64,000 nucleotides of DNA from Hydrogenophaga sp. (GCF_026125825.1 NZ_JAHCKK010000002.1:62001-126000); one strand, 5' to 3'; shown: positions 27,354 to 36,399, numbered from the stretch's first letter. The notes: generated by a model from the sequence alone, not told the origin. Translations and numbers: made by a program.

Positions 27354-28201
27354 GACAGCCACCTCTTGCGGCGCTTGTAGTGTTTGACGTCGCGCATGCT
27401 GGTGCGGCCCTGGGCCGCGCTCAGACCGAGGTAGAACTCGCGCACGTCGGCGTTGCGGCGCAGCGCTTCGCTGGTGCCATCGAGCACCACGCGGCCGTTT
27501 TCCATGATGTAGGCGTAGTCGGCGATGGCCAGCGCGCGCGTCGCGTTCTGCTCCACCAGCAGGATGGTCAGGCCCTGGGTGTCGCGCAGGGTTTCGATCG
27601 CCGAGAAGATTTCGGAGACGATCAGCGGCGCCAGGCCGAGCGAGGGCTCGTCCAGCGCGAGCACCTTGGGCCGGCTCATGAGGGCGCGGCCGATGGCCAC
27701 CATCTGCTGCTCGCCACCCGAGAGGTAGCCCGCGACCACCGCGCGCTTCTCGGCCAGCCGGGGGAACAGGCGGAACACGTTCTCGCGCTCCTCGTCGAGC
27801 ACCTGTCGGCTTTGCAGGTGCGCACCCACGAGCAGGTTTTCCTCCACCGTGAGCGTGGCGAACAGGCGCCGGCCTTCGGGCACCTGCACCAGGCCGCGGC
27901 GCACGATCTCGGGGGCCGCGGCTTTCTCGATGTGCTGGCCAAAGAGCTGGATCGAGCCCTTCTCGATCTCGCCGTCTTCGGCATCGAGCACCGCCGAGAT
28001 GGCCTTGAGCACGGTCGACTTGCCCGCGCCGTTGGAGCCGAGCAGCGCGACGATCTGGCCGGCCTGCACTTCGAGCGAGACATCGCGCACGGCCTCGATG
28101 GCGCCGCCATAGACGATCTGGATGTTGTGGACCGCCAGCACGGTGGCCTGGGCGGGCGCCGTCCCTGGGGGCGGGGCGGCGGCGGTGGATGGTAGCGACA
28201 T
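27350..28201 (-). CDS. livF: Branched-chain-type ABC transporter ATP-binding protein LivF
   Basis: 283 residues from the ATG at 28201. Walker A GSNGAGKST, signature YLSGGEQQMVAIGRAL, Walker B VLALDEPSLGLAP. An unusual basic tail (MRDVKHYKRRKRWLS) extends beyond the standard LivF end. First gene of a six-gene operon livF-livG-ligase-livH-livM-receptor, 60 bp downstream of operator site B. Confidence 0.92.
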   Translation of the reverse strand: MSLPSTAAAPPPGTAPAQATVLAVHNIQIVYGGAIEAVRDVSLEVQAGQIVALLGSNGAGKSTVLKAISAVLDAEDGEIEKGSIQLFGQHIEKAAAPEIVRRGLVQVPEGRRLFATLTVEENLLVGAHLQSRQVLDEERENVFRLFPRLAEKRAVVAGYLSGGEQQMVAIGRALMSRPKVLALDEPSLGLAPLIVSEIFSAIETLRDTQGLTILLVEQNATRALAIADYAYIMENGRVVLDGTSEALRRNADVREFYLGLSAAQGRTSMRDVKHYKRRKRWLS

Positions 28202-28260
28202 GGGGCGTGGCGTCTGGAGGTCGTTGCGTGGGTCGGTCAAGGCCGTCGGAATCTGATAAT

Positions 28261-28280
28261 TAGTCCGTCGCGTCGGTCTT
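28261..28280. promoter_or_regulatory. TetR-type operator, site B
   Basis: TAGTCCGTCGCGTCGGTCTT, second copy of the 20-bp palindrome, in the 130-bp gap between the livF start and the reductase stop. A TAATTA at 28257-28262 (minus strand) is a possible -10 for livF and touches the operator, as at the other sites. Confidence 0.72.
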
Positions 28281-28331
28281 TGATTGGCGCGATTATGGGG
28301 TGATGAAGTTCGGTTCGGTCTAGGACAAACC

Positions 28332-29588
28332 CTAGGCCGGCGTGGCGGTGGCCAGCAGTTCTTTCAAAGGCACGCCGGTGTCGGCCAGGGCCAGGGGATC
28401 GGCCTGCACGCCCGCGGCCACCGCCTTTTTGGCGAGCATGAAATCGGCCGGCCGGTTGACGGCGTCGACCGCGATCAGGCGGCCCGCGCGCAGGTAGAAG
28501 GCGCAGAAGCTGTGGTCTACCAGGGAACCTCGCACGACGCAGGTGTCGTGCCCGTCGGCCAGGCCGGTCATCTGCAGCTTGAGGTCGTACTGGTCGGACC
28601 AGAACCACGGCACGGCGTGGTTGGCCCGGGGCTTGCCGCACAGCCAGCCTGCGGCGGCGCGCGCCTGCTCCAGCGCGTTGGGCACCGACTCCAGGCGCAC
28701 GCGCCGGCCGTAGAGCGCGCTGTCGTGCACCGTGCAGTCGCCGGCGGCGACGATGTCCGGGTCCGAGGTGACCGAGTGCTCGTCCACCACGATGCCGCCC
28801 TCCACCCGCAGGCCGGCCGCTTCGGCCAGCGCGGTGTCCGCCTGCATGCCGATGCCCACGATCACCACGTCGGCCGGCAGCCGCTGGCCGTCGCCGCAGA
28901 GCACCGCGGCGACCGCACCCGAAGCATCGCGCTCGATCGCGCGCACCGAGGCGCTGGTGCGCAGGTCCACGCCGGCTTCCCGGTGCACCGTTTCGTAGAA
29001 GGCGGAGAGCGTGGCGCCGGTGACCCGGGCCAGCACGCGGGCTTGCGCTTCGAGCACGGTGACATGGGCACCGAGCTTGCGCGCCGAGGCGGCGACTTCC
29101 AGGCCCACATAGCCCGCGCCGATGATGACCACGCGCGCGCCCTCCCGCACCGCGGCGGCGATCGCCTGCGCGTCGGCCTGCGTGCGCAGGCTCAGCAGGT
29201 TGGGCGGCGCAGCGCCTTCCAGGCCCGGCACGTCGAGCGCTCGCGCGCGCCCGCCGGTGCACAGCGCCAGCTTGGTGTAGGCCAGCGCGCTGCCGTCGGC
29301 CAGCAGCACGCGGTGTGCGGCGCGGTCGATGGCGCGCACGCGCGCACCCCGCTGGAGGGTGATGTCGGCGTTCTCGAAGGCGCTGGCCTGGCGCAGCGCG
29401 AGCGACGCCGCATCGGCCGTGCCGCAGAGAAAGGCTTTGGAGAGCGGCGGTCGGTGGTAAGGCAGGTGCGGCTCTTCGCCCAGCAGCACGATGGGGCCGG
29501 CCCAGCCTTGCTGGCGCGCTGCGAAGGCCAGTTCCACACCGGCGTGGCCCGCGCCGATGACGATCAATGTCTCTTCCGTGTGATCCAT
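28332..29588 (-). CDS. FAD-dependent ferredoxin reductase of a Rieske oxygenase system
   Basis: 418 residues from the ATG at 29588. Two Rossmann motifs: FAD-binding VIGAGHAGVELAFAARQQGW near the N-terminus and NAD-binding IIGAGYVGLEVAASARKLG in the middle, with PYHRPPLSK and a GDCTVH motif near the FAD ribityl site. This is the glutathione-reductase-type class of reductases (putidaredoxin reductase, RedA2) that pass electrons from NAD(P)H to a [2Fe-2S] ferredoxin. The ferredoxin (55439) and oxygenase (53525-55311) are 24 kb away but share its operator type (site C). Confidence 0.88.
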   Translation of the reverse strand: MDHTEETLIVIGAGHAGVELAFAARQQGWAGPIVLLGEEPHLPYHRPPLSKAFLCGTADAASLALRQASAFENADITLQRGARVRAIDRAAHRVLLADGSALAYTKLALCTGGRARALDVPGLEGAAPPNLLSLRTQADAQAIAAAVREGARVVIIGAGYVGLEVAASARKLGAHVTVLEAQARVLARVTGATLSAFYETVHREAGVDLRTSASVRAIERDASGAVAAVLCGDGQRLPADVVIVGIGMQADTALAEAAGLRVEGGIVVDEHSVTSDPDIVAAGDCTVHDSALYGRRVRLESVPNALEQARAAAGWLCGKPRANHAVPWFWSDQYDLKLQMTGLADGHDTCVVRGSLVDHSFCAFYLRAGRLIAVDAVNRPADFMLAKKAVAAGVQADPLALADTGVPLKELLATATPA

Positions 29589-29623
29589 GCTTTCCCTATG
29601 GCGTGGTGGCGGCATTGGACTTA

Positions 29624-29643
29624 TAGTCCGTCTCGTCGGTCTA
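29624..29643. promoter_or_regulatory. TetR-type operator, site C
   Basis: TAGTCCGTCTCGTCGGTCTA in the divergent gap between the ferredoxin reductase gene (36 bp) and the second tetR gene (61 bp to its stop codon-coupled ORF). On the minus strand a TATAAG at 29620-29625 fits a -10 overlapping the operator edge. Confidence 0.75.
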
Positions 29644-29666
29644 AATATAAAAGGGAACAGAGGAAC

Positions 29667-29708
29667 ATGCAACCGCTCACCACCCAGCCCAGGGGGCATT
29701 CCAGATGA
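29667..29708 (+). CDS. 13-aa leader peptide coupled to tetR2
   Basis: ATG at 29667 directly behind a strong AGAGGAAC ribosome-binding site reads MQPLTTQPRGHSR and stops with TGA at 29706-29708, overlapping the tetR2 ATG (ATGA). tetR2 itself has no good ribosome-binding site, so its translation probably depends on this short ORF. Evidence is positional only. Confidence 0.5.
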   Translation: MQPLTTQPRGHSR

Positions 29709-30301
29709 CGCGCGTGCGGGCCAACGACTACGAGCTCAAGAAGCAGGTCATCCTCGACCGCGCGGTGGCACTGATCGCGCAGAAGGGTTTCGACGGCGCG
29801 ACGATGAGCGACGTGGCCGCCGCCTGCGGCGCGTCCAAGTCGCACCTGTACCACTACTTCGCCAGCAAGGAAGACCTGCTCTACGCCATCGTGAAGGAGC
29901 ACATCACCGGGCAGGTGGCCGAGCTCAGCGCCATCGCGCAGGAGCCGCGCCCGGCGGCCGAGCGCTTCCAGCGCTTCGTCGCCTCGTTCGTGCAGGAAGG
30001 CGCGAAGTCGCGCAACCACCACCTCGTGCTGATGAACGACATCAAGTTCCTGCCCCCGGTGCAGCGCGAGGACGTGCGCACGCTGGAGCAGGAGCTCATG
30101 CAGCTGATGGTGGGCCTGCTGCGCGAGATCAACCCCGAGCGCATGGCGCGCGCCGAGGTGAATTCACCTTATGCCCTGCTGCTGTTCGGCATGGTGATCT
30201 GGACCTTCACCTGGTACGAGAGGAACGGCCCGATCACGCCCGCCGAGCTGGCCGAGCGCATTTCGGCCCTGTTCCTCGACGGCTTTCGCAGCGGCGGTTG
30301 A
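29705..30301 (+). CDS. TetR/AcrR-family regulator 2
   Basis: 198 residues from the ATG at 29705. Clear paralogue of the regulator at 20769: both begin M(T/P)RVR(A/S)(N/D)DY, share LYHYF in the recognition helix region and NDIKFLP in the ligand domain. DNA-binding part AQKGFDGATMSDVAAACGASKSHLYHYFASKEDLL. Divergent from the ferredoxin reductase gene across operator site C; likely the second repressor of the regulon or a competitor for the same operator. Confidence 0.9.
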   Translation: MTRVRANDYELKKQVILDRAVALIAQKGFDGATMSDVAAACGASKSHLYHYFASKEDLLYAIVKEHITGQVAELSAIAQEPRPAAERFQRFVASFVQEGAKSRNHHLVLMNDIKFLPPVQREDVRTLEQELMQLMVGLLREINPERMARAEVNSPYALLLFGMVIWTFTWYERNGPITPAELAERISALFLDGFRSGG

Positions 30302-30314
30302 GGAGGCCGCCGGC

Positions 30315-31868
30315 TCAGTTCACCGATTTGCTCTTGCCGCGCCAGAACGGTTCGCGCAGCACGTTCTTCATGATCTTGCCAGCGCCGGAGAGCGGCAGCG
30401 CGTCGCTGAAGTCCACCGAGCGCGGCACCTTGTAGCCCGCGATCAGCGTGCGGCAGTGGGCGATGATGTCCTGCGCGCTGGCGCTGTGCCCGTCTTTGAG
30501 CACGACCACCGCATGCACCGACTCGCCCCATTGCGCGTTGGGAATGCCGATGACGGCGCAGTCGCGCACCGCCGGGTGCGCGTGCACCGCGTTCTCGACC
30601 TCGCGCGAGTAGATGTTCTCGCCGCCGCTGATGATCATGTCCTTCACGCGGTCGACGATGTAGACGAAACCGTCCTCGTCCATGTAGGCCGCGTCGCCCG
30701 TGCGCAGCCAGCCGTTGCGCAGCGCGGCGGCGGTGGCCTCGGGCTTGCGCCAGTAGCCGAGCATGACCTGGGGGCCGCGCACCGCGATCTCGCCGTGCGT
30801 GCCTCGCGGCACTTCGTTGCCCTCCTCGTCAACGACGCGCACGTCCACGCCGTAGGCCGCGCGGCCGGCGGCCAGGCGCTTGCTGGGCATGCCGGGCTGG
30901 TCGAAGTGGTAGCGCCAGGGCAGGCTCACGGTGAGCGCGGCCGACTCTGTCATGCCGTAGCCCTGGATGAACTCCCACGTCGGCAGCTTCTCCATGGCGG
31001 CGGCCAGCACCGGCACCGGCATGGGCGAGGCGCCGTACTCGCAATAGCGCACGCTGCTGAGGTCGTACCGCGCAAAGGCCGGGTGGTTGATCATCATGTT
31101 CACCATGGTCGGCACGAAGAGGCAGTAGTTGACCCGGTGCGCCTGGATGGCCTCGAAAGCCAGCACGGCGTCGAACTTGGGCAGGCACACGTGCGTGCCA
31201 CCGGCCAGCGTGAGCGCGATGGCCGGCGAGCAGCCCGCCAGGTGGAACAGGCCGGCCGAGTGCATGTAGACCGTGTCTTCGCCGAAGTGCAGGGTGGCGA
31301 TCCAGTTGACCGAGGCCGAGATGAAGTTCTTGTGCGAGAGCATCACGCCCTTGGGGTGGCCGGTGGTGCCCCCGGTGTAGTAGATGCCGCAGAGCTCGTC
31401 GTCCTTGCCGCACTCATCGGCCATGGGCGGCGTGGCGGCGATCAGGGCTTCGTAGCCCCGCATGCCCTCGGGCGTGGCGCCCTCCCCCGCGTGGATCACG
31501 TGCGCCATCGAATGGCCGGCGAGCAGCTGCGGCACCTGCGGCACGAAGGCGTCGTCCACGATCAGGGCCTGGCATTGCGCGTCGCCCAGCGTGTAGATGT
31601 TCTCGGGCACGGCCCAGCGCGTGTTCAGCGGCACCAGCACCAGGTTGGCCCAGGCCGCGGCGAAGAAGATCTCGATGTAGTTGTCGCTGTTCATCGCGAG
31701 GATGCCGAGCCGATCGCCGGGCTGGAGGCCCAGCGCGCGCAAGGCGGCGGCGGCGCGCGGCACGCGCTCGCCGACCTCGGCCCAGGTGCGTTGTCGGCCC
31801 TCAAAGATCGTGGCGGTGTGGTGGCGCCGGGTCTGCACGGCGCGTGCAAGGGCCTGGGTCATCTGCAT
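30315..31868 (-). CDS. Acyl-CoA synthetase (AMP-binding, medium/cyclic acid type)
   Basis: 517 residues. Motifs: IYYTGGTTGHPKGVMLSHKN (P-loop), QGYGMTESAALT, GWLRTGDAAYMDEDGFVYIVDRVKDMIISGGENIYSREVENA, and C-terminal LPLSGAGKIMKNVLRE with the catalytic Lys. Length and motif wording fit FadD3/FadD17-type ligases used for cyclic, steroid or aromatic acids. Last gene of the TRAP operon, starting 33 nt after the CrtC-like gene. A second activation route besides the ligase in the ABC operon. Confidence 0.88.
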   Translation of the reverse strand: MQMTQALARAVQTRRHHTATIFEGRQRTWAEVGERVPRAAAALRALGLQPGDRLGILAMNSDNYIEIFFAAAWANLVLVPLNTRWAVPENIYTLGDAQCQALIVDDAFVPQVPQLLAGHSMAHVIHAGEGATPEGMRGYEALIAATPPMADECGKDDELCGIYYTGGTTGHPKGVMLSHKNFISASVNWIATLHFGEDTVYMHSAGLFHLAGCSPAIALTLAGGTHVCLPKFDAVLAFEAIQAHRVNYCLFVPTMVNMMINHPAFARYDLSSVRYCEYGASPMPVPVLAAAMEKLPTWEFIQGYGMTESAALTVSLPWRYHFDQPGMPSKRLAAGRAAYGVDVRVVDEEGNEVPRGTHGEIAVRGPQVMLGYWRKPEATAAALRNGWLRTGDAAYMDEDGFVYIVDRVKDMIISGGENIYSREVENAVHAHPAVRDCAVIGIPNAQWGESVHAVVVLKDGHSASAQDIIAHCRTLIAGYKVPRSVDFSDALPLSGAGKIMKNVLREPFWRGKSKSVN

Positions 31869-31901
31869 GGTGGGAAGGTCTCCTGCGGTTCTTGTGCGGC
31901 T

Positions 31902-33032
31902 TCAGAGCGCGGGGTGCTGCTGCGGCCCGGGGTAGCGAGCATAGCCCTGCGCCACGCCGTATTCGCTGATGCCGATGCCGGTGCGGCCGTCGCAGGTGGC
32001 GCGCACCACGTGGTCGCCCAGTGTGCGGGCCCGCGCGCGCGTGGCCGGATCGTCCAGGTCCCACACGTCGTGGTCGGCGTGGTAGTCGCCCTTGGGGTCG
32101 CCGTGGTTCCAGCCTTGGAAGCCACCGTACAGGCCCCCTTTCAAGTAGAAGCGCGCGGCCAGCCCTTGCATGCGCACGCAGCGCGGCGGGCCTTCGGCAA
32201 AACGCAGCGTGAAGTCGCCGGACTCGATGGTCTGGCCCAGCGGATCGTCGGCCCAGACCAGGTCGTGCTCGACGGCGATGGCCTCGCGGTGCGTCACGCG
32301 GCCGTCGGGCCCGCGCACGAATTCGGTGGCCGAGAGGTAGTGCGGCTGTCCCGGCTCGCGCTCCTTGAGGAAGATGGAGAAGCCCAGGTCTTCGAACTGG
32401 AACATCGACCAGGTCCAGAAGAAGCCGCTGTGCTGCTGCACCGGTGGCGCGGACTCGTCGGTGCGCATCTCGGAGCGGATGCCCCAGGAATGGTCGCGCT
32501 GGCCCCACCAGGTCTGCGGCGTCACTTCGTGGCGCTGGCCGCCGATGGCGAACCAGCCGCGCCAGCGGCCGAACTGGGAGATGCGCACCATGTCCTCTTC
32601 CACCACGCCCTTGCGCTCGCGAAAGTTCTGCTTTTCCTGCGCAGCGGGGAAGCTGGCCTCGAAGTCCAGCTCGAAGCTCAAGCCCGAGCCGTTGTCGGCG
32701 AGTGTGAGGCGGTGCCGCGCCATGCCTTGCACCACCTGGATGCGCAGCGGCCCGGCGCCGGCCTCCAGCGGCGTGGCGCCCAGCGCGCGCGAGGCGCGGA
32801 AGTTGTGCTGCTGGCGGCCCACGGTGATGCCGGCGAACACGTCCATCACGCCCTTGTTGGGGTAATAGCCCATGCCGATGTCCAGGATCATGGGCACGCC
32901 ATCGACCGAGCCCTCGACCGGGTGCAGCGTGTACCAGTAGCGCTCGGTGAAGCGGGGGTCGCCCTGGCCGGCGCGCTGCGCGAATGGTGCGGGGGCCTGG
33001 TGACCGATCAGGTCGTCCTGGGCAGACATCAT
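31902..33032 (-). CDS. CrtC/AttH-like (lipocalin-fold) protein of unknown function
   Basis: 376 residues; AAGGAG seven bases before the ATG at 33032, which overlaps the previous stop. Beta-rich sequence with repeated Trp/Gly pieces (WWGQRDHSWGIRSEM, GFFWTWSMFQFEDLGFSIFLKERE, GDYHADHDVW) that recall the double-lipocalin fold of AttH and carotenoid 1,2-hydratase. The QRDHSWG stretch is the most conserved-looking part. No signal peptide. Such proteins recur in uncharacterised acyl-CoA degradation clusters next to phosphotransferase-family genes; enzymatic role, possibly a hydratase/isomerase of hydrophobic CoA esters, is a guess. Confidence 0.6.
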   Translation of the reverse strand: MMSAQDDLIGHQAPAPFAQRAGQGDPRFTERYWYTLHPVEGSVDGVPMILDIGMGYYPNKGVMDVFAGITVGRQQHNFRASRALGATPLEAGAGPLRIQVVQGMARHRLTLADNGSGLSFELDFEASFPAAQEKQNFRERKGVVEEDMVRISQFGRWRGWFAIGGQRHEVTPQTWWGQRDHSWGIRSEMRTDESAPPVQQHSGFFWTWSMFQFEDLGFSIFLKEREPGQPHYLSATEFVRGPDGRVTHREAIAVEHDLVWADDPLGQTIESGDFTLRFAEGPPRCVRMQGLAARFYLKGGLYGGFQGWNHGDPKGDYHADHDVWDLDDPATRARARTLGDHVVRATCDGRTGIGISEYGVAQGYARYPGPQQHPAL

Positions 33033-33544
33033 GGGCAAACTCCTTGGGTGTCGGCCGCTGGGCGCGGCGCGGTCATCGATGAAAAGTCGGCACTGGGCAC
33101 CAGGCGACGCTGCGCCTTGAGCGTGTGGCGAAGGGCCATGCGCAGCTGTTCGTGCAGCTCATGGTTGAGCGAGGTGCTCAGGCCTGCCGGTGGCGAGAAC
33201 AGCCAGTCCGTGAACAAGCCAAAGCGGCGCTCGGCGTCGGCCAGCGCGGCCAGCAGCGCGGCCTGGGTCTCAGGTGGTCGCGGCGATGGGGGCGCGATGC
33301 CGCGGGGCGCGGCCTGCCCAGCGGCGGCCAGTCGGGCCGCCGCCTGTGCGAGGCAGGCTTCGAGCAGTTCGAGCTGTTCGCGCGCCACGTCGGGCGACCA
33401 GACCACCATGCGCTCCACCTTGCCCAGCACGTCCAGCACCCCGGCCAGCTGCGAGCGCGCGTGGTCGCTCCGCAACTCCGGAAGAACCTCCTCGCGCAGC
33501 GCGCGGCAGATGCTGCCCATCAGGGCGTCCAGCGGCTGGTTCAT
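33029..33544 (-). CDS. Small helical protein, possibly DUF6285
   Basis: 171 residues from the ATG at 33544 (MNQPLDALMGSICRALREEVLPELRSDHARSQLAGVLDVLGKVERM). Predominantly helical with acidic/basic alternation and a Pro-rich linker near residue 85-100. Position immediately after a phosphotransferase-family gene (ATGA overlap) is the usual place for DUF6285 proteins, which may form a helper subunit; I cannot confirm the family from sequence alone. No membrane or export signals. Confidence 0.55.
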   Translation of the reverse strand: MNQPLDALMGSICRALREEVLPELRSDHARSQLAGVLDVLGKVERMVVWSPDVAREQLELLEACLAQAAARLAAAGQAAPRGIAPPSPRPPETQAALLAALADAERRFGLFTDWLFSPPAGLSTSLNHELHEQLRMALRHTLKAQRRLVPSADFSSMTAPRPAADTQGVCP

Positions 33545-34578
33545 GCGGCCTCCGCGATCAGCTTGTTGAGTTCCATCAGCGTGGAGGTGAGCTGAAAGCC
33601 CATCGCGGCCATGCGCACGTCGCGCGAGCGCCCGGTCTGCACGCGGATCATGGCGCCCATCAGCATGGCGGCCATCTTGAATTGCACCTGCACCTCGTAG
33701 TAACGCACCACCTCGGGCCGCACCCGCAGGCCGGTCTTGGCCTCCCAGCGCTGGTGGAACACCTCGGGCTCGATCAGCCCGCCGATGCGCCTGGTGCCGG
33801 CCGCGAAGGTGCGCAGCCCGGCCCAGGCCAGATCGGCGTGCGGGTCGCCCAGGTGCACCAGCTCCCAGTCGAGGATGGCGGTGATGCGGCCGTCCTGCTG
33901 CAGGAAGTTGCCCACCCGGTAGTCGCCGTGCACGATGGTGATGCGCTCGGCTTGGGGCGCGTTGGACTCCAGCCAGCGCATGGCGTAGTGCATCTGCGGC
34001 GGCGTCGGCCCGCTGCCCAGCTGGGCATGGCGCGCCCACTGGCGCGTCTCGTGCAGCGCGGTGGTCTGCGGTGTGATGGCGCCGTCCTGCGCCCAGGCGG
34101 CCAGCGGCGTGGTGGTCCAGTCGAAAGCGTGGATGGCCCCCAGGGCATCGGCGAAGTCCTGGCCCAGCGACCGGTTGGCGGCTTCGCCGCGCTCGTGCGC
34201 GCCGCGCCAGGGCGTGGGGGTGTCGCCGGCCACGCGCTGCGTGACCACGAAGGGCGCGCCGAGGATGGCCGGATCGTCGCTGTGCCCGTAGACCTTGGGA
34301 ATCGGCAGGCCGGGCACGCTGGCCAGGGCGGCCAGCGCCTCGTACTCGGGCCGCGAGCTGTAGGGGGAGAACAGGCCGCCCGGGTCGCCCACGCGCAGGA
34401 TGAGTTCCAGCGGCGGCTCACCGGGCGACTCGGCGGTGAACCCGAGGGTCACCCAGGACATGCCGGCCGGAAAGCGCGTCAGCCCGCTCACCTGGACCGG
34501 CTTGCCCCAGCGCGCGGACAGCCACGATTGAAGGCGCACCGGCAGTTCGGGCGCCGAGGGATCGAAGACAGGTTTCAC
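33541..34578 (-). CDS. Phosphotransferase-family protein (ACAD10/APH-like kinase fold)
   Basis: 345 residues from a GTG at 34578 (VKPVFDPSAPEL); no ATG is available outside the overlapping permease gene. APH/choline-kinase fold: catalytic loop VHGDYRVGNFLQQ (His, Asp, Asn) and metal-binding ILDWELVHLGDPHADLAW. Homologues are the kinase half of ACAD10/ACAD11, which phosphorylate 4-hydroxyacyl-CoA before elimination. Next to ligase genes this suggests handling of a hydroxyacyl intermediate by phosphorylation. Confidence 0.85.
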   Translation of the reverse strand: MKPVFDPSAPELPVRLQSWLSARWGKPVQVSGLTRFPAGMSWVTLGFTAESPGEPPLELILRVGDPGGLFSPYSSRPEYEALAALASVPGLPIPKVYGHSDDPAILGAPFVVTQRVAGDTPTPWRGAHERGEAANRSLGQDFADALGAIHAFDWTTTPLAAWAQDGAITPQTTALHETRQWARHAQLGSGPTPPQMHYAMRWLESNAPQAERITIVHGDYRVGNFLQQDGRITAILDWELVHLGDPHADLAWAGLRTFAAGTRRIGGLIEPEVFHQRWEAKTGLRVRPEVVRYYEVQVQFKMAAMLMGAMIRVQTGRSRDVRMAAMGFQLTSTLMELNKLIAEAA

Positions 34579-34582
34579 GTTA

Positions 34583-35887
34583 TCAGGCGGCTGCCTTGAA
34601 CAGCAGGTTGGGCAACCACAGGGAGAGCGCCGGCACGGCGGCAATGAGCAGGATGCGCAGCACGTCGGCGACGATGAACGGAATCACGCCACGCACCACG
34701 GTCATCATGGGGATGTCGGGCATGACCGAGCGGATCACGAACAGGTTCACGCCGATGGGCGGGGTGATCAGGCCGATCTCCACCACCATCACGACCAGGA
34801 TGCCGAACCACACCGGGTCGTAGCCCAGGGCCAGGACGATCGGAAAGAAGATGGGCACGGTCAGCAGGATCATCGACAGGCTCTCCAGCACCGTGCCGAG
34901 CAGGATGTACAGCACGATCATGAGCAGGATGATCCCGAACGGCGGCAGGCCGCTGGCCTTGACCACCTGCAGCAGGCCTTCGTGCACGCCGGTGAGGTTC
35001 ACGAACTCGCCGAACAGCGCAGCGCCCAGGATGATGGCGAACATCATGGCCGAGGTGCGCGCGGTGTCGACCAGGATCGCATAGATGTCCTTGAGCTTGA
35101 GCGAGTGGTGCGTCAGCGCGAACACCAGCGCCGCCGTCGCGCCGATGCCCGAGGCTTCGATGGAGGTGAAGAATCCGCCATAGATGCCGCCCATGACCAC
35201 GCCGAAGATCAGCGCCACCGGCCACAGCGTGCGCAGCAGCGCCAGCTTGCTGACCGGCTCCTTGTCCTCGGCCAGCGGCGCGAGTTCGGGCTTGCGCCAG
35301 ACCGACCATTTCACCGCCGCCATGTAGCCGCCGATGGCGATCAGGCCGGGCACGATGCCGGCGGCAAAGAGCATGCCGATGTGGGTCTGCGTGGCCACGC
35401 CGTACACCACCATGATCACGCTGGGCGGGATCAGGATGCCCAGCGTGCCGCCTGCGGCGACCGCAGCCGACGAGAGCGAGTCGCCATAGCCGAGCTTGCG
35501 CATGGAAGGGATGGCCACCTTGCCCATCGTCGCCGCCGTGGCCACGCTGGAGCCGCAGATGGCGCCAAAGCCGCCGCAGGCCACCACGGTCGCCATGGCC
35601 AGGCCGCCGCGGCGCTTGCCGATGAAGGCCTGAGCCGCACGGAACAGGTCGCCCGAGATGCCGGCACCGGCCACGAGGTTGCCCATCAGCACGAACAGCG
35701 GCAGCACGATCAGCGAATACACCAGCGTGCTGTCCTTGGTGACCGTGGCCACCATGCTCAGCGCGGGCGTGAGGCCGTTGAGCAGGACGTAGCCGCCGAA
35801 ACCGGCAAAGGCCAGTGCCGTGGCGATCGGCACCTGGAACAGGATGAACGCGAACGCCACAAGAAAACCCAGACAGGCGGCGAGCAT
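34583..35887 (-). CDS. dctM: TRAP transporter large permease (DctM)
   Basis: 434 residues from the ATG at 35887, overlapping the small-subunit stop. About 12 hydrophobic helices; family landmarks VACGGFGAICGSSVATAATMGKVAIPSMRKLGY and LIPPSVIMVVYGVATQTHIG. Uses a sodium gradient to take up an organic acid delivered by the DctP receptor. Its stop is 4 nt ahead of the GTG of the phosphotransferase gene, tying transport to metabolism. Confidence 0.93.
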   Translation of the reverse strand: MLAACLGFLVAFAFILFQVPIATALAFAGFGGYVLLNGLTPALSMVATVTKDSTLVYSLIVLPLFVLMGNLVAGAGISGDLFRAAQAFIGKRRGGLAMATVVACGGFGAICGSSVATAATMGKVAIPSMRKLGYGDSLSSAAVAAGGTLGILIPPSVIMVVYGVATQTHIGMLFAAGIVPGLIAIGGYMAAVKWSVWRKPELAPLAEDKEPVSKLALLRTLWPVALIFGVVMGGIYGGFFTSIEASGIGATAALVFALTHHSLKLKDIYAILVDTARTSAMMFAIILGAALFGEFVNLTGVHEGLLQVVKASGLPPFGIILLMIVLYILLGTVLESLSMILLTVPIFFPIVLALGYDPVWFGILVVMVVEIGLITPPIGVNLFVIRSVMPDIPMMTVVRGVIPFIVADVLRILLIAAVPALSLWLPNLLFKAAA

Positions 35888-36393
35888 CAGATCACCTCGG
35901 TGGCGTGCGGCGCGGCGGGCGCGCGGGGTGGGCGAATGGAGCGCGCGGCAGCCAGCAGGAACGCCAGCGTGCTGACCACCGCCATGGCCCCGATGCCGCC
36001 GAGCACCCAGGAGAGCGGCACCCCCAGCAGCGGCGTGGCCTCGCCGTAGCTGGCCGCGCGCAGCGCCTGGCGGACCATGCACCAGGCGATCAGCGCGAAC
36101 ACCACGGCACCGATTGCGCTGCCGAGCACGCGCTGCACCTTGTGCATGCGCTCGGGCAGCTGGATCAGGTCCACGGTGATGTGGCCGAAGCCGATCGCCA
36201 GCAGGGGATAGATCGCAAAGATCATCAGGGCCAGCACCATCTCGAGCAACTCCGTGCCCCAGGGCAGCGGCGCGTTGAACAGGTTGCGCCCCACGACGTC
36301 GATGAAGACGGTGACCATGAGGACCAGCAACGCGACCGCGCCGATCGCTTCCAGGGCGCGGACCGTGCGCCCACCGGTGGCTTGTGCGATCAT
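35887..36393 (-). CDS. dctQ: TRAP transporter small permease (DctQ)
   Basis: 168 residues with four membrane helices (IGAVALLVLMVTVFIDVVGRNLF, TELLEMVLALMIFAIYPLLAIGF, a third near VFALIAWCMV and a fourth near GAMAVVSTLAFLL), the DctQ pattern. Lies 6 nt after the receptor gene and overlaps dctM by 1 nt. Confidence 0.9.
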   Translation of the reverse strand: MIAQATGGRTVRALEAIGAVALLVLMVTVFIDVVGRNLFNAPLPWGTELLEMVLALMIFAIYPLLAIGFGHITVDLIQLPERMHKVQRVLGSAIGAVVFALIAWCMVRQALRAASYGEATPLLGVPLSWVLGGIGAMAVVSTLAFLLAAARSIRPPRAPAAPHATEVI

Positions 36394-36399
36394 GGCGGC

